Assembly: GCA_000447245.1 (NCBI GenBank)
Contig: AUYT01000001.1
Location: 1,792,001 to 1,856,000 of the forward strand
From: a candidate division Zixibacteria bacterium RBG-1
GTDB taxonomy: Bacteria; Zixibacteria; MSB-5A5; DSPP01; RBG-1
Direction: 5' to 3'
Length of the DNA: 64,000 nucleotides
This document shows, piece by piece, positions 46,953-56,178 of the stretch (its first letter is position 1; every line of letters starts with the position of its first letter). The notes beneath the pieces were generated by a model. It saw only the letters and a list, made by a program, of their open reading frames with translations, was not told the origin of the DNA and made no database searches. Position numbers and translations under genes: made by a program.

Positions 46953-49952
46953 CTAAGCTCCATGACACTTCTTATACTTCTTCCCGCTCCCGCACGGACA
47001 CGGGTCATTCCGCCCCACTTTCTCTCCCACTTTCACCGGTTGAGATTTACTCGGCGTAGCCTCCTCCTGCTGAGATACTTCTCCTCGTAAACCCATCCCG
47101 GTCGCCTCCTGATGCACCATTTGTAAAGCCGGAGCTGGCCGTCCTCTTTGAGACGGAGCTCTTTCAGCCACCTGCAGCTTGAAAATCGTCTCCACAATCC
47201 CTTCGTCAACTTTTTCCACCAACTCTTCAAACATCCGATAAGATTCTTTTTTATATTCAATCAATGGGTCTCTCTGACCGTAAGCCCTCAAACCGATTCC
47301 GGTTTTGAGCTGGTCCATCTCGTACAGATGCTCTTTCCACCTATCATCAATCACCGAAAGCATGGCGAATTTCTCCAGCTTCCGCATCATCTCTTCACCT
47401 ACAGCTTTTTCTTTCTGATTGTAAATCTCCATCACCGCCCCGGTCAGTTTCTGCTTCAAATCCTCTTTTTCCAAATTGGGAATTTGCTCCGGAGGAAATT
47501 TCACATCCAGCAAAAACAGCTTTCTTAATTCATGCTGCAACCCTTCCAGATTCCAGTTTTCCGGATACTCTTCTTGGGTGAATTGGTCTATTTTAGCTTC
47601 CACAATTTGCTGAATTAAGCTGACAGCTTCTTCCTTTAAATTTTCAGCTTCCAGCACAGACAAGCGTCGCTCATAAATCACCTGTCTTTGTTTATTCATC
47701 ACATCATCATATTCCAAAAGATGTTTTCTGATGGAAAAGTTTTGGGCTTCCACTCTTTTCTGGGCCCGTTCAATGGCTTTGGTGACCATGCGGTGCTGAA
47801 TCACTTCACCTTCTTTTATCCCCAACCTGTCCATAATGCGGGCGATTCTTTCCGAACCGAAAAGCCGCATCAAGTCGTCTTCCAGAGAGAGATAGAATCT
47901 GGACGACCCCGGGTCACCTTGTCTACCTGAACGGCCCCGCAGTTGCCGGTCAATTCTGCGGGCCTCGTGCCTTTCAGTTCCCACGATATGCAGACCACAG
48001 GGGACATCCTCATAGCATTTTAATTCTTCTAAAAAGGGGCAGGGTTCAACTCCCGGTTTGGTCGGTTCAGCCACCAAACGGCAACCTCTGGATTTTACCA
48101 CTTGCGGGGCAAGTTTGATATCCGTACCTCTTCCCGCCATATTAGTGGCAATGGTTACTGCTCCAAATTGACCGGCTCCGGCTACAATTTCTGCTTCCTG
48201 CTGGTGATACTTGGCGTTTAAAACCGAGTGGGGGATTCCGGCTCTTTTGAGCATGCGGGAAAGGGTTTCGGATACTTCCACCGAGACAGTTCCTACTAAG
48301 ACCGGCCGGCCGGCTTTGTGGTATTCCGTAATTTCTTCGATAATGGAGTTATATTTTTCTCTTTTGGTGCGGAGGATTACATCATCAAAATCCAGCCGAC
48401 GAATCGGCTCGTTGGAGGGAATGGAAGTTACATCTAATTTATATATTTCCCAGAATTCCGGAGCTTCTGTAACAGCAGTTCCGGTCATGCCGGCTAATTT
48501 TTCATACATTCTGAAGTAATTCTGCAGAGTTATAGTGGCCCAGGTCTGGGTTTCACCTTCTACTTTGACCCCTTCCTTGGCTTCGATGGCCTGGTGCAGA
48601 CCGTCCGAATATCTTCGGCCGGGCATCAAGCGACCGGTGAATTCATCCACAATCATCACTTTTCCGTCCTGCACTACATATTCCACATCTTTTTCAAAGA
48701 GACCGTAGGCCTTCAGCAGTTGGCCGATGTTGTGGACTTTTTCAGAGCGTTCGGAATGCAGTTTATATAATTCCTCTTTTTTCTTGGTTTTTTCTGAAGG
48801 TGAGAGAGAGTCATCCGATTCAATCTGATGCAACCCTTCCACGATATCGGGTATGACAAATAACTGCTGGTCTTCCGGAGAGAGAAGATTTCTACCCATT
48901 TCGTTCAGATTGGTGGTATTTTCTCTTTCATCGATGCTGAAATACAGCAAATCATCCAGCTCATGCAGTTTTTTATCTCTCAAATAGTCATTTTCCACTT
49001 CATGAATCAGCTTTGCCAGACCACCCTCTTTTTTGAGTTTCATTAATTTTTTATTTTTGGGGGAACCTCTTTGAGCGGTCAGAAGTTTTGTACCGGCTTC
49101 ATACTCTTTTCCCTGCTGCAGTAACTCTTCTGTTTCGGAGAGCATTTTATTGACCAAAGCCGTCTGTTTGCGCACCAAATTTTCCACCAGTGGTTTCATT
49201 TCCGCATAGCGATTGTTATCAGCAGCCACCGGACCGGAGATAATTAAGGGGGTTCTGGCTTCATCGATTAAAACTGAATCGACTTCGTCGACAATTGCAT
49301 AAAAAAATCCTCTCTGGACCCGGTCTTCCAAATGAATGGCCATATTATCTCTTAGGTAGTCGAAGCCGAATTCGTTGTTGGTGCCATAGGTTATATCGCA
49401 GGCATATTGAATTCTCCTTTGGTCGTTATTCATTTCATTTTGGATACATCCGACCGTAAGGCCCAAAAATTTATAGATTTCACCCATCCATTGAGCATCT
49501 CTGCGTGCCAAGTAATCGTTGACGGTAACTAAGTGAACTCCCCGTCCGGTAAGGGCATTCAGGTATATAGGCATGGTGGCCACCAAAGTTTTACCTTCAC
49601 CGGTGGCCATTTCGGCGATTTTTCCGTTGTGAAGAACCACCCCTCCGATTAGCTGAACATCATAGGGAATCATATCCCAGGTTATCTGGATTCCGCTGAC
49701 GTCCCATTTTTTCCCTACTAAGCGGCGACAGGTATCTTTGACAACCGCGTAAGCTTCAGGCAGGATATCATCCAGTGTTTCACCATCTGCTAAACGTTTT
49801 TTAAATTCTTCAGTTTTGGCAGTCAGCTGTTCGTCTGATAGAGTGGAAAGACCGGCGTAGGTGCGGTTTATTTCCACTACTATAGGCTGGATTTTCTTGA
49901 TATCTCTCTGGTGCTTGGAGCCAAAGATTTTAGTTATGAGTTTTTCTAACAT
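46953..49952 (-). CDS. secA: Preprotein translocase ATPase SecA
   Basis: A 999-residue motor, about 100 residues longer than E. coli SecA. The Walker A region is [11 protein letters not shown] near 115, with [19 protein letters not shown] nearby. Two inserts lengthen the middle: a charged stretch at about 265-420 between the nucleotide-binding domain and the preprotein-crosslinking region, and a cysteine-bearing stretch ([30 protein letters not shown]) after GRGTDIKL. The C-terminal zinc motif [13 protein letters not shown] is intact. It drives proteins through SecYEG across the inner membrane. Similar inserts are known from Bacteroidetes and relatives. Confidence 0.97.
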   Translation of the reverse strand: MLEKLITKIFGSKHQRDIKKIQPIVVEINRTYAGLSTLSDEQLTAKTEEFKKRLADGETLDDILPEAYAVVKDTCRRLVGKKWDVSGIQITWDMIPYDVQLIGGVVLHNGKIAEMATGEGKTLVATMPIYLNALTGRGVHLVTVNDYLARRDAQWMGEIYKFLGLTVGCIQNEMNNDQRRIQYACDITYGTNNEFGFDYLRDNMAIHLEDRVQRGFFYAIVDEVDSVLIDEARTPLIISGPVAADNNRYAEMKPLVENLVRKQTALVNKMLSETEELLQQGKEYEAGTKLLTAQRGSPKNKKLMKLKKEGGLAKLIHEVENDYLRDKKLHELDDLLYFSIDERENTTNLNEMGRNLLSPEDQQLFVIPDIVEGLHQIESDDSLSPSEKTKKKEELYKLHSERSEKVHNIGQLLKAYGLFEKDVEYVVQDGKVMIVDEFTGRLMPGRRYSDGLHQAIEAKEGVKVEGETQTWATITLQNYFRMYEKLAGMTGTAVTEAPEFWEIYKLDVTSIPSNEPIRRLDFDDVILRTKREKYNSIIEEITEYHKAGRPVLVGTVSVEVSETLSRMLKRAGIPHSVLNAKYHQQEAEIVAGAGQFGAVTIATNMAGRGTDIKLAPQVVKSRGCRLVAEPTKPGVEPCPFLEELKCYEDVPCGLHIVGTERHEARRIDRQLRGRSGRQGDPGSSRFYLSLEDDLMRLFGSERIARIMDRLGIKEGEVIQHRMVTKAIERAQKRVEAQNFSIRKHLLEYDDVMNKQRQVIYERRLSVLEAENLKEEAVSLIQQIVEAKIDQFTQEEYPENWNLEGLQHELRKLFLLDVKFPPEQIPNLEKEDLKQKLTGAVMEIYNQKEKAVGEEMMRKLEKFAMLSVIDDRWKEHLYEMDQLKTGIGLRAYGQRDPLIEYKKESYRMFEELVEKVDEGIVETIFKLQVAERAPSQRGRPAPALQMVHQEATGMGLRGEVSQQEEATPSKSQPVKVGEKVGRNDPCPCGSGKKYKKCHGA

Positions 49953-49969
49953 AAAAAGTTTTGAGTTTT

Positions 49970-49998
49970 AAGATATAAAACGCTTAAGCTTAAATCAA
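49970..49998 (-). promoter_or_regulatory. Promoter of secA
   Basis: On the minus strand TTGATT (49993-49998) and TATCTT (49970-49975) are 17 bases apart. The ATG is at 49952, giving a leader of about 10 bases. Confidence 0.6.
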
Positions 49999-50087
49999 TA
50001 GACGGAAGCTTAATTAGTTAGCTAAGTAGATATACGAAGAAATTGTTGAAATTAAGAATTACTTAGGCAGGAGAGATTTTAGAAGGT

Positions 50088-50684
50088 TTAAAACTCCGTT
50101 CTCCCTTCAATCGCTTTAGTCAAAGTCACCTGGTCGGCATATTCTAAATCACCACCCACAGGCAGACCGCGGGCAATTCTGGTAACTTTCACTCCTAAAG
50201 GTTTAATCAGCTTGGATAAATATATAGCGGTCGCTTCCCCTTCGACATTTGGATTAGTGGCTAAAATTACTTCTTTAACATCATCTTTTAGCCGGGTCAA
50301 CAACTCTTTAATTCTCAGATTATCCGGGCCAATCCCATCCAGAGGAGACAAAGCTCCTCCCAAAACATGGTATAAACCCTTGTATTCCGAGGTTTTTTCC
50401 AGAGCTAGGACGTCATTGGCTTCCTCCACCACACAGATTAAAGTTTTATCTCTTTTTCCATCCAGACAAATCCAGCAGGGGTCGGATTCGGTGATGTTAA
50501 AACAGATGGAGCAGTATTTTACTTTTTCTTTGACATCCAAAATTGCCTGGGCTAGACTGGCCGCCTCTTCTTTTTTCTCTTTTAAAATATAAAAAGTGAT
50601 TCTCTGAGCGGTTTTTCGGCCAATCCCGGGCATTTTAGCAAGCTCTTCGATTAATTTTTCTACCGATTCGCTGGACTTGAACAT
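50088..50684 (-). CDS. recR: Recombination protein RecR
   Basis: A 198-residue ring-forming protein working with RecO in gap repair. It has an N-terminal helix-hairpin-helix ([15 protein letters not shown], about 13-27), the zinc finger CSICFN and [10 protein letters not shown], and a Toprim domain with [14 protein letters not shown]. The C-terminal [13 protein letters not shown] is intact. It follows ebfC by 10 bases. The dnaX-ebfC-recR order is conserved widely across bacteria. Confidence 0.97.
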   Translation of the reverse strand: MFKSSESVEKLIEELAKMPGIGRKTAQRITFYILKEKKEEAASLAQAILDVKEKVKYCSICFNITESDPCWICLDGKRDKTLICVVEEANDVLALEKTSEYKGLYHVLGGALSPLDGIGPDNLRIKELLTRLKDDVKEVILATNPNVEGEATAIYLSKLIKPLGVKVTRIARGLPVGGDLEYADQVTLTKAIEGRTEF

Positions 50685-50694
50685 ACTCGCTTAG

Positions 50695-51012
50695 CTAAAA
50701 TGGCAGCCCCGGAATCTTCAAGCCCCCGGTGATTTTGCTCAAATTTTCTTTCATTAGCTCTTCTGCTTTCTGTCTGGCTTGGTTGACAGCGGCCATGGCC
50801 AAATCCTGCAGTATCTCAATCTCGTTGGGGTTGACCACTTCCGGGTTAATGTTCATCTCTAAAATCTCTCCCTTGCCATTAGCAATCACTTTTACCATCC
50901 CGCCTCCGGCAGATCCTTCCAATCTTTGATTTTCCAGCTCTTTCTGCATCTCCTCCATTTTTCCCTGCATTTTACCGAACTGCTTCATCAAATCACCCAT
51001 TCCTTTAAGCAT
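50695..51012 (-). CDS. ebfC: YbaB/EbfC nucleoid-associated protein
   Basis: A 105-residue small DNA-binding protein of the YbaB/EbfC family. It has the MQKELENQRLEGSAGGGMV segment that links the helices and the beta-strand, and a C-terminal helix with AVNQARQKAEEL. It lies between dnaX (26 bases) and recR (10 bases) in the classic block. Confidence 0.94.
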   Translation of the reverse strand: MLKGMGDLMKQFGKMQGKMEEMQKELENQRLEGSAGGGMVKVIANGKGEILEMNINPEVVNPNEIEILQDLAMAAVNQARQKAEELMKENLSKITGGLKIPGLPF

Positions 51013-51038
51013 CTTTCCTCCGTTTAAAATTGAGCTTC

Positions 51039-52667
51039 CTACTGAATTATTTCCCCTTCAAAAGTCTCCAGAATATTTTTCATCAGCGGATCTTTTTTGG
51101 CCAATTCTTCAATATCCATCTTTTTCTTTGCTCCAGTGACAGTATGGTTGACCTTATTGGCATTCAAAACCAATCTAAGTTTTAAGTTCTGTCCGTAAAT
51201 TTCAGTTATCGCTTTTTCAATTAAGTTCAAATTCTCCCTTTTTTCGATTTGTTGCTTATGAAAAGCTCTATCTTTGGCAAATTCGATGGTAAGCAGGTTA
51301 CCTTTCAGCTCCAGAATTTCCCCCTCTTTTAAGAATGTCCCCAGAGGAGCATTGTGCTCTTTTATTTTATCAATCACTTGTTCCCAAACTTTGAGCAGAC
51401 TTTCTAAATTTAAATCGACTTTAGCGGTGGGATTTTCTGTCACAGGTTCAACCTCGTATGTTCCCAACAAGGTTGGATTTTCATATATGGGAGTATTACT
51501 TTTTTCTGCTACCGGAACATTTTTAGCCGGAGGATTTGTTTCAGAAGAGTTTTCTAATTTTTTCAGGAGCTCTTCTATCAAAACCGTAGAATCCATTTTA
51601 ATCAATTTCAAAATCCCCAATTCTAAATGAATTTTGGGCTCACCGGTTTTTAGGGCTAATTCCAAATCCGTGGTAATTTTAATCATTCTTATTAAATCTT
51701 CCGCAGTAAAATTGCCTGATTCTTTCTGATATCTTTCAGCATAGACCGGCGGCAAAAAAGATGAATCCTGGCCTGAAATTTTAGCCATCAGAAGATTCCT
51801 GAAATGTTCGGTCAAACCAATGACAAATTCTTTTATATCTGCACCTGAATCTATAACCTGCTGAACTAAAGAAATCCCGGCTTTGGCATCTTTTTTTACA
51901 ATAGCTTCGTTCAACTCGAAAAAAACTTCCTGGTCCACCAGTCCCAAAGTTTGCAAAATCAAGTCAGCCGAAACTTTCCGCCCGCTGAAAGAAACCACCT
52001 GGTCTAAAAGCGACAGCATATCCCGCACCGAACCTTCCGCCCTTTTAGCCAAAATGAAAGCCGCTTCCTCTTCCAATTCAATTTTTTCCTTCTGAGCGAT
52101 TTTTTTCGCGGTTTCCAGTAAATCCGGCAGGGCAATTCTTTTGAAATTAAATCTCTGGCAGCGGGATAAAACCGTTTCCGGCACTTCCTGTGGCTCGGTG
52201 GTAGCAAAGACAAAGATTACATGAGCCGGCGGTTCTTCTAATGTCTTGAGCAGAGCGTTGAAAGCTGAATTGGAAAGCATATGCACTTCATCCAGAATAA
52301 TCACTTTATATTTTCCACCGGCGGCGGCATAGCGAACATTTTCCCTCAAGTTGCGGATATCATCCACGCTGTTGTTGGAAGCTCCGTCGATTTCAATCAC
52401 ATCCAAACTGCTGCCCAAAGTAATTTCCTGGCAGGAATTACATTTTTGGCATGGCTGAGAAGTAGGGCCTTTTTCACAGTTTAAAGCTTTGGCCAAGATT
52501 CGGGCACAGGTGGTTTTCCCGCTTCCACGAGGTCCGGCAAATAAATAAGCTTGGGCCACCCGGTTGGTTTTGATGGCATTGGAAAGGGTGGTGGTGATAT
52601 GTTCCTGCCCGATTACTTCTTCGAAGCTCTGGGGTCTGTATTTTCGGGCTAAAACTAAATAGGTCAT
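51039..52667 (-). CDS. dnaX: DNA polymerase III subunit gamma/tau
   Basis: A 542-residue clamp-loader ATPase. Walker A is GPRGSGKTTCA near 45. The zinc motif CEKGPTSQPCQKCNSCQE lies near 65-80, DEVHMLS near 125 and a sensor-1 TTEPQEV near 155. Domain III ends near residue 370. A less conserved C-terminal tau region follows. A run of six A bases on the minus strand near codon 369 was examined but is not a good frameshift heptamer. The large SRP RNA gene ends only 27 bases upstream. Confidence 0.96.
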   Translation of the reverse strand: MTYLVLARKYRPQSFEEVIGQEHITTTLSNAIKTNRVAQAYLFAGPRGSGKTTCARILAKALNCEKGPTSQPCQKCNSCQEITLGSSLDVIEIDGASNNSVDDIRNLRENVRYAAAGGKYKVIILDEVHMLSNSAFNALLKTLEEPPAHVIFVFATTEPQEVPETVLSRCQRFNFKRIALPDLLETAKKIAQKEKIELEEEAAFILAKRAEGSVRDMLSLLDQVVSFSGRKVSADLILQTLGLVDQEVFFELNEAIVKKDAKAGISLVQQVIDSGADIKEFVIGLTEHFRNLLMAKISGQDSSFLPPVYAERYQKESGNFTAEDLIRMIKITTDLELALKTGEPKIHLELGILKLIKMDSTVLIEELLKKLENSSETNPPAKNVPVAEKSNTPIYENPTLLGTYEVEPVTENPTAKVDLNLESLLKVWEQVIDKIKEHNAPLGTFLKEGEILELKGNLLTIEFAKDRAFHKQQIEKRENLNLIEKAITEIYGQNLKLRLVLNANKVNHTVTGAKKKMDIEELAKKDPLMKNILETFEGEIIQ

Positions 52668-52694
52668 ATTCCATTCTCTCGCAATAAATGTTTT

Positions 52695-52957
<263 letters not shown>

Positions 52958-52967
52958 AAAACATTTC

Positions 52968-52994
52968 ATAATAATATAAAAAAAACGAAAGTCA
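52968..52994 (-). promoter_or_regulatory. Promoter of the SRP RNA gene
   Basis: On the minus strand TTGACT (52989-52994) faces either TATTAT (52968-52973, 15-base spacer) or TTATGA (52966-52971, 17-base spacer). Both predict a start at about 52959-52961, consistent with the RNA 5-prime end near 52957. Confidence 0.5.
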
Positions 52995-53069
52995 AGTCGA
53001 CAAAATTTATCAGGATTTATTTTTATGAGAGATACGATGGATATTAATTTGAGGAATTAAATTTAAAAA

Positions 53070-53142
53070 TGGAGCAGAGCGGAGTCGAACCGCCGACCTT
53101 CTCGTTGCGAACGAGACGCTCTCCCAACTGAGCTACTGCCCC
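53070..53142 (-). tRNA. tRNA-Ala (anticodon CGC)
   Basis: A complete 73-base cloverleaf. The acceptor is GGGGCAG/CTGCTCC with the G3-U70 wobble that identifies alanine tRNA, and discriminator A (53070). The D arm is GCTC/GAGC, the anticodon loop is TTCGCAA (anticodon CGC) and the T loop is TTCGACT. No CCA is encoded. It reads GCG codons. Confidence 0.96.
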
Positions 53143-53150
53143 AGAGAATC

Positions 53151-53202
53151 GGGCGAAGCTAAACTTCGCCCCTACGCGTAGGGGTGGAGCTTGCCTCCAC
53201 CC
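53151..53202. repeat. Three stacked palindromes beside tRNA-Ala
   Basis: GGGCGAAG/CTTCGCCC (53151-53158 and 53164-53171) has a 5-base loop. A 16-base perfect palindrome CCCCTACGCGTAGGGG (53169-53184) overlaps its end. GGGTGGAG/CTCCACCC (53182-53189 and 53195-53202) follows. The stack lies between the VWA gene stop and the tRNA, and may act as its transcription terminator. Confidence 0.75.
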
Positions 53203-53222
53203 TGAAAAATCCACCCTCAATT

Positions 53223-54317
53223 TTAATGTAATCTTTTCTTCCTATTATTAATAAAATCCCAGAAAATATATTCCCCCAGATGGTCCGGCGAAGTAAAGTA
53301 CGCCCTGCCCTTATTTAATTCAGTCAACTTCTGGACAAACGATTGCAAATACGGATCCGAAGCTACCATAAAAGTAGTAATAGGAATCCTTTTTCTGCGG
53401 CAGGCCACTGCTTCATCCAAAGTTCGATTGACAATCACCGGGTCTAAACCGACCGAGTTGCGGTAAATAGCTCCATCAGATTTGATAATCATGGACGGTT
53501 TGCCGTCTGTAATCAAAAAAATCTGCTTATTGGCATGTTTTTTCCGGGCTAAAATTCTGCGGGCTAGCTCCAAACCGGCTTTGGTATTGGTGTAAAAAGG
53601 ACCCACCTGAACGTAAGGCAGTTGCTCTAATTTTACCTCTGAGGCTTCGTCACCAAATAAGACCAGATTCAAACTATCTTTGGGAAATTGAGTTTGAATC
53701 AACTCGGTTAGAGCTAAGGCAACTTGCTTGGCCGGCGTTATTCTATCCTCTCCATATAAAATCATAGAGTGAGAAATATCCAATAGCAAAACTGTAGCGC
53801 AGGAGGTCTGATGCTCGGTTTCATAGACTCTTAAATCATCTTCTGCCAGAGTCAAATCCTCCGGTCCGGCTCTTTTAATGGTATGAAAAAGTGAATCTTT
53901 AAAATCGATATCCGCTACATCATCCCCGAAGTGGAAAGGTTTTTTCTCCGGCAGATACTCTTTGGAACCGGCCCCTTCGTAGGGGACATTGTGATTTCCC
54001 AGACTCCCTTTTTTGAGGTTGTTGAAAATCAACTTCAGAGATTCGGCCCGGATATTCTTTTCACCCTTGCGGGTCAGCTGATATTTGCTTTTTTCCCGGC
54101 GGATAATCTCTTCGTCTTCCAATCTTTTTTTGAAATCTCCCAAATCATACCCCTCATCAATCATTCCCTGCTGCTGTAGGTATTTCATCATACGGAAGGC
54201 CTTTTCCACGTCCCCGGAGCTCTGCAACACCAGATAATTGAAAATCTGCAGAAGCTCCTTGAAATCCTGAAGCTGTTTGAAGAACTCGTCGTCCCACTCA
54301 AAATACCGTAATCTCAT
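53223..54317 (-). CDS. VWA-domain partner of the MoxR-type ATPase
   Basis: A 364-residue cytosolic protein. It has an N-terminal helical part (about 1-160) with an acidic/basic mix and a winged-helix-like YQLTRKGEKNI. The VWA domain has the MIDAS motif LLDISHSMIL (DxSxS), FLITDGKPSMI and further Asp ligands. Such proteins deliver or select substrates for MoxR/BchI-type ATPases. Its start overlaps the ATPase stop by 1 base (coupled). Family relatives are called CoxE-like or BchD-like. The target of this pair is unknown. Confidence 0.85.
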   Translation of the reverse strand: MRLRYFEWDDEFFKQLQDFKELLQIFNYLVLQSSGDVEKAFRMMKYLQQQGMIDEGYDLGDFKKRLEDEEIIRREKSKYQLTRKGEKNIRAESLKLIFNNLKKGSLGNHNVPYEGAGSKEYLPEKKPFHFGDDVADIDFKDSLFHTIKRAGPEDLTLAEDDLRVYETEHQTSCATVLLLDISHSMILYGEDRITPAKQVALALTELIQTQFPKDSLNLVLFGDEASEVKLEQLPYVQVGPFYTNTKAGLELARRILARKKHANKQIFLITDGKPSMIIKSDGAIYRNSVGLDPVIVNRTLDEAVACRRKRIPITTFMVASDPYLQSFVQKLTELNKGRAYFTSPDHLGEYIFWDFINNRKKRLH

Positions 54318-55786
54318 TAATCCTCCATACCCCGCAGCATGGTAGCCAGCATATCCGTGTAGCGGAAAGCATTTTCAAAGGTTTCTTTTCCGATTAAATT
54401 ATTTTGATGCAACCCCTCTAAAACCAGCTCCATGGTGGCGGCTAATTCCTCCTTACTGCCTGGGGATGTGTGCTTTTCAGCCATTTTCTTAAGCCCCGGT
54501 ATTTTGCTTAAAGTGTTAAAATATTCTTCAAAAGTAGACTCATCCGACAGCTCTAGGGTTTTGCCGGCCGAAAAATATCTCAGAATATCACCGTACTGAT
54601 TATCCTCTCTGGCGGTGGGAAGATTGGTGGGATTCTTTTTGGCATCCGGAAAATATTTTCCGAACACTTCCTTAATTGCTCTGCCGACTAAATTTACTGC
54701 TATGATGTTGTGGCCTTCCTGCTCCCCTTCGTAAACCAGCTCAATTTTACCGGTTACCGAAGGAATTACTGCTATTAAGTCGCAGATTCTGGGATATAAC
54801 TCCTTTTCTCCGGTGATAAGTCCTCTCTTTTCGATATTGGAGATTAAATTTTCCAAAGAGCTGATAGGCAGACGGGCCGAGACACCGGAAGATTGGTCCA
54901 CAAACTCAGATTTGCGGGCCACGAAAGCTACCTCTTCTATGATTTCTTTGAAGAAGTGTGGGATATGAATTTTCAAACCTCGGTCTAACCAGGCTTCTTG
55001 TTCCGTGATTTTGATGGCATCATCTAATGATTGAGGATAATGAGTAATAATTTGAGAATCGATCCGGTCTTTCAAAGGGGTAATAATATTGCCCCGATTG
55101 GTATAATCTTCCGGATTGGCTGAATAAACAATCAGAATATCCAGAGGAATACGAATCGGGAATCCCCTGATCTGAAAATCTTTTTCTTCCATGATATTTA
55201 GAAGCCCTACCTGAATCCGGGGCTGTAAGTCCGGGAGCTCATTGATGGCGAAAATCCCCCGGTTGACTCTGGGGATAATCCCGTAATGAATTACCTGCTC
55301 ATCGGAAAAATCCAGCTTCTCCCGGGCGGCTTTGATAGGGTCAATATCTCCGATTAAATCGGCGATGGTAATATCTGGCGTTGCCAGTTTCTCCTGAAAT
55401 CTTTGCTCCCGGTTTATCCACTCAATTTCCAAATCATCTTTTTGGCTGGCTAATTTTTTCTTGCAAGGAACACAGACCGGGTCATAGGGATTGTCGTTAA
55501 TCGGGCAGCCCTTGATTATGGGGATATATTCATCCAGAAAACCGGGCAAAGCCCGCAGAATTCTGGTTTTGGCTTGACCTCTCAAACCCAGCAAGATGAA
55601 ATCATGCTTGGATAAAAGAGCATTGACCAGTTGAGGTATTACGGTTTTGTCATAACCCACCACACCCGGAAACAAACTCTCCTTTTTCCTGATTTTCTCA
55701 ATCAGATTTTTTCGCAACTCATCTTTGACCGGCAAAACTTGGTAACCTGATTTTTTCAACTCTCCTAAGGTTTTGGCTCTGTTCAT
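54317..55786 (-). CDS. MoxR/BchI-type AAA+ ATPase
   Basis: A 489-residue AAA+ ATPase of the magnesium-chelatase/MoxR kind. The Walker A is the divergent LLGLRGQAKTRIL near 65, with Ala where Gly is usual. Walker B is IFAINELPDLQ near 180. A Cys insert C-X10-C-X2-C (GCPINDNPYDPVC then VPC, near 95-108) lies between. The YSANPEDYTNRG and ITPLKDRIDSQI motifs complete the core. The Ala in Walker A and the Cys insert may be family traits. It is followed at once by its VWA partner. AAGGAG precedes the ATG. Confidence 0.9.
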   Translation of the reverse strand: MNRAKTLGELKKSGYQVLPVKDELRKNLIEKIRKKESLFPGVVGYDKTVIPQLVNALLSKHDFILLGLRGQAKTRILRALPGFLDEYIPIIKGCPINDNPYDPVCVPCKKKLASQKDDLEIEWINREQRFQEKLATPDITIADLIGDIDPIKAAREKLDFSDEQVIHYGIIPRVNRGIFAINELPDLQPRIQVGLLNIMEEKDFQIRGFPIRIPLDILIVYSANPEDYTNRGNIITPLKDRIDSQIITHYPQSLDDAIKITEQEAWLDRGLKIHIPHFFKEIIEEVAFVARKSEFVDQSSGVSARLPISSLENLISNIEKRGLITGEKELYPRICDLIAVIPSVTGKIELVYEGEQEGHNIIAVNLVGRAIKEVFGKYFPDAKKNPTNLPTAREDNQYGDILRYFSAGKTLELSDESTFEEYFNTLSKIPGLKKMAEKHTSPGSKEELAATMELVLEGLHQNNLIGKETFENAFRYTDMLATMLRGMED

Positions 55787-55800
55787 TTTTCTCCTTCATG

Positions 55801-55814
55801 GTGAACTTGTTCAC
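55801..55814. repeat. Short perfect palindrome upstream of the MoxR-type gene
   Basis: GTGAAC and GTTCAC (55801-55806 and 55809-55814) flank TT. It is preceded by ATG and resembles the ATGGTGAGC repeat family seen nearby. Confidence 0.4.
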
Positions 55815-55910
55815 TCTGACCTATCGGTTTATCCCACAGGGGAACGAGTCGCACCATATAATTTAACCTTCTCCCCTCAATTTAGCGAAAACCTGTCAAA
55901 AGGCAATTTT

Positions 55911-55931
55911 ATGGTGAGCTTGTCGAACCAT
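55911..55931 (+). repeat. ATGGTGAGC...GTCGAACCAT repeat copy A
   Basis: ATGGTGAGC is followed by TTGTCGAACCAT, 21 bases in all. The outer ATGGT and ACCAT can pair. A nearly identical 22-base copy starts at 60466 inside a gene. Confidence 0.65.
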
Positions 55932-55956
55932 ATCCAAACTTTATACGTTAAATCTG

Positions 55957-56172
55957 TCACCAATGGCATTTCTTACAATTTTCTCGGTCAATTTTCAACA
56001 TTCGTTTAGGAGCTTTGGGGGTCTCTTTATCCCCCTGCAGGTGACAGGTTAAACAATCGTCCCGTGACATAGGTTTTCTATGTACCCAAGTATCCGAAAT
56101 TCTGGGTGCAAAGGTTCTGGCACAGCTTATAGCCAGGACTAATGTTGCCAATATCAGAAGAATTTTTGTCAC
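55957..56172 (-). CDS. Small diheme c-type cytochrome lipoprotein
   Basis: A 71-residue protein starting with GTG. A signal sequence (about 1-16) ends in a lipobox-like AISC17, so Cys17 is probably lipidated. Two haem-attachment motifs follow: CLTCH (40-44) and CKKCH (66-70), the second ending one residue before the stop. No other fold is visible, and H31 could be an extra axial ligand. The start codon lies 6 bases after the PKS stop, with AAGGTGG just upstream, so translation is coupled. Its role is electron transfer or redox sensing at the membrane; the partner is unknown. Confidence 0.82.
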   Translation of the reverse strand: MTKILLILATLVLAISCARTFAPRISDTWVHRKPMSRDDCLTCHLQGDKETPKAPKRMLKIDRENCKKCHW

Positions 56173-56178
56173 AATTAT

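Noticed and set aside
51558-51563. Six-A run in dnaX as a programmed frameshift site for gamma
   Set aside because: The codon phase is G-AAA-AAA, so the P-site tRNA would mispair after slipping; there is no proper X-XXY-YYZ heptamer or clear stimulator.
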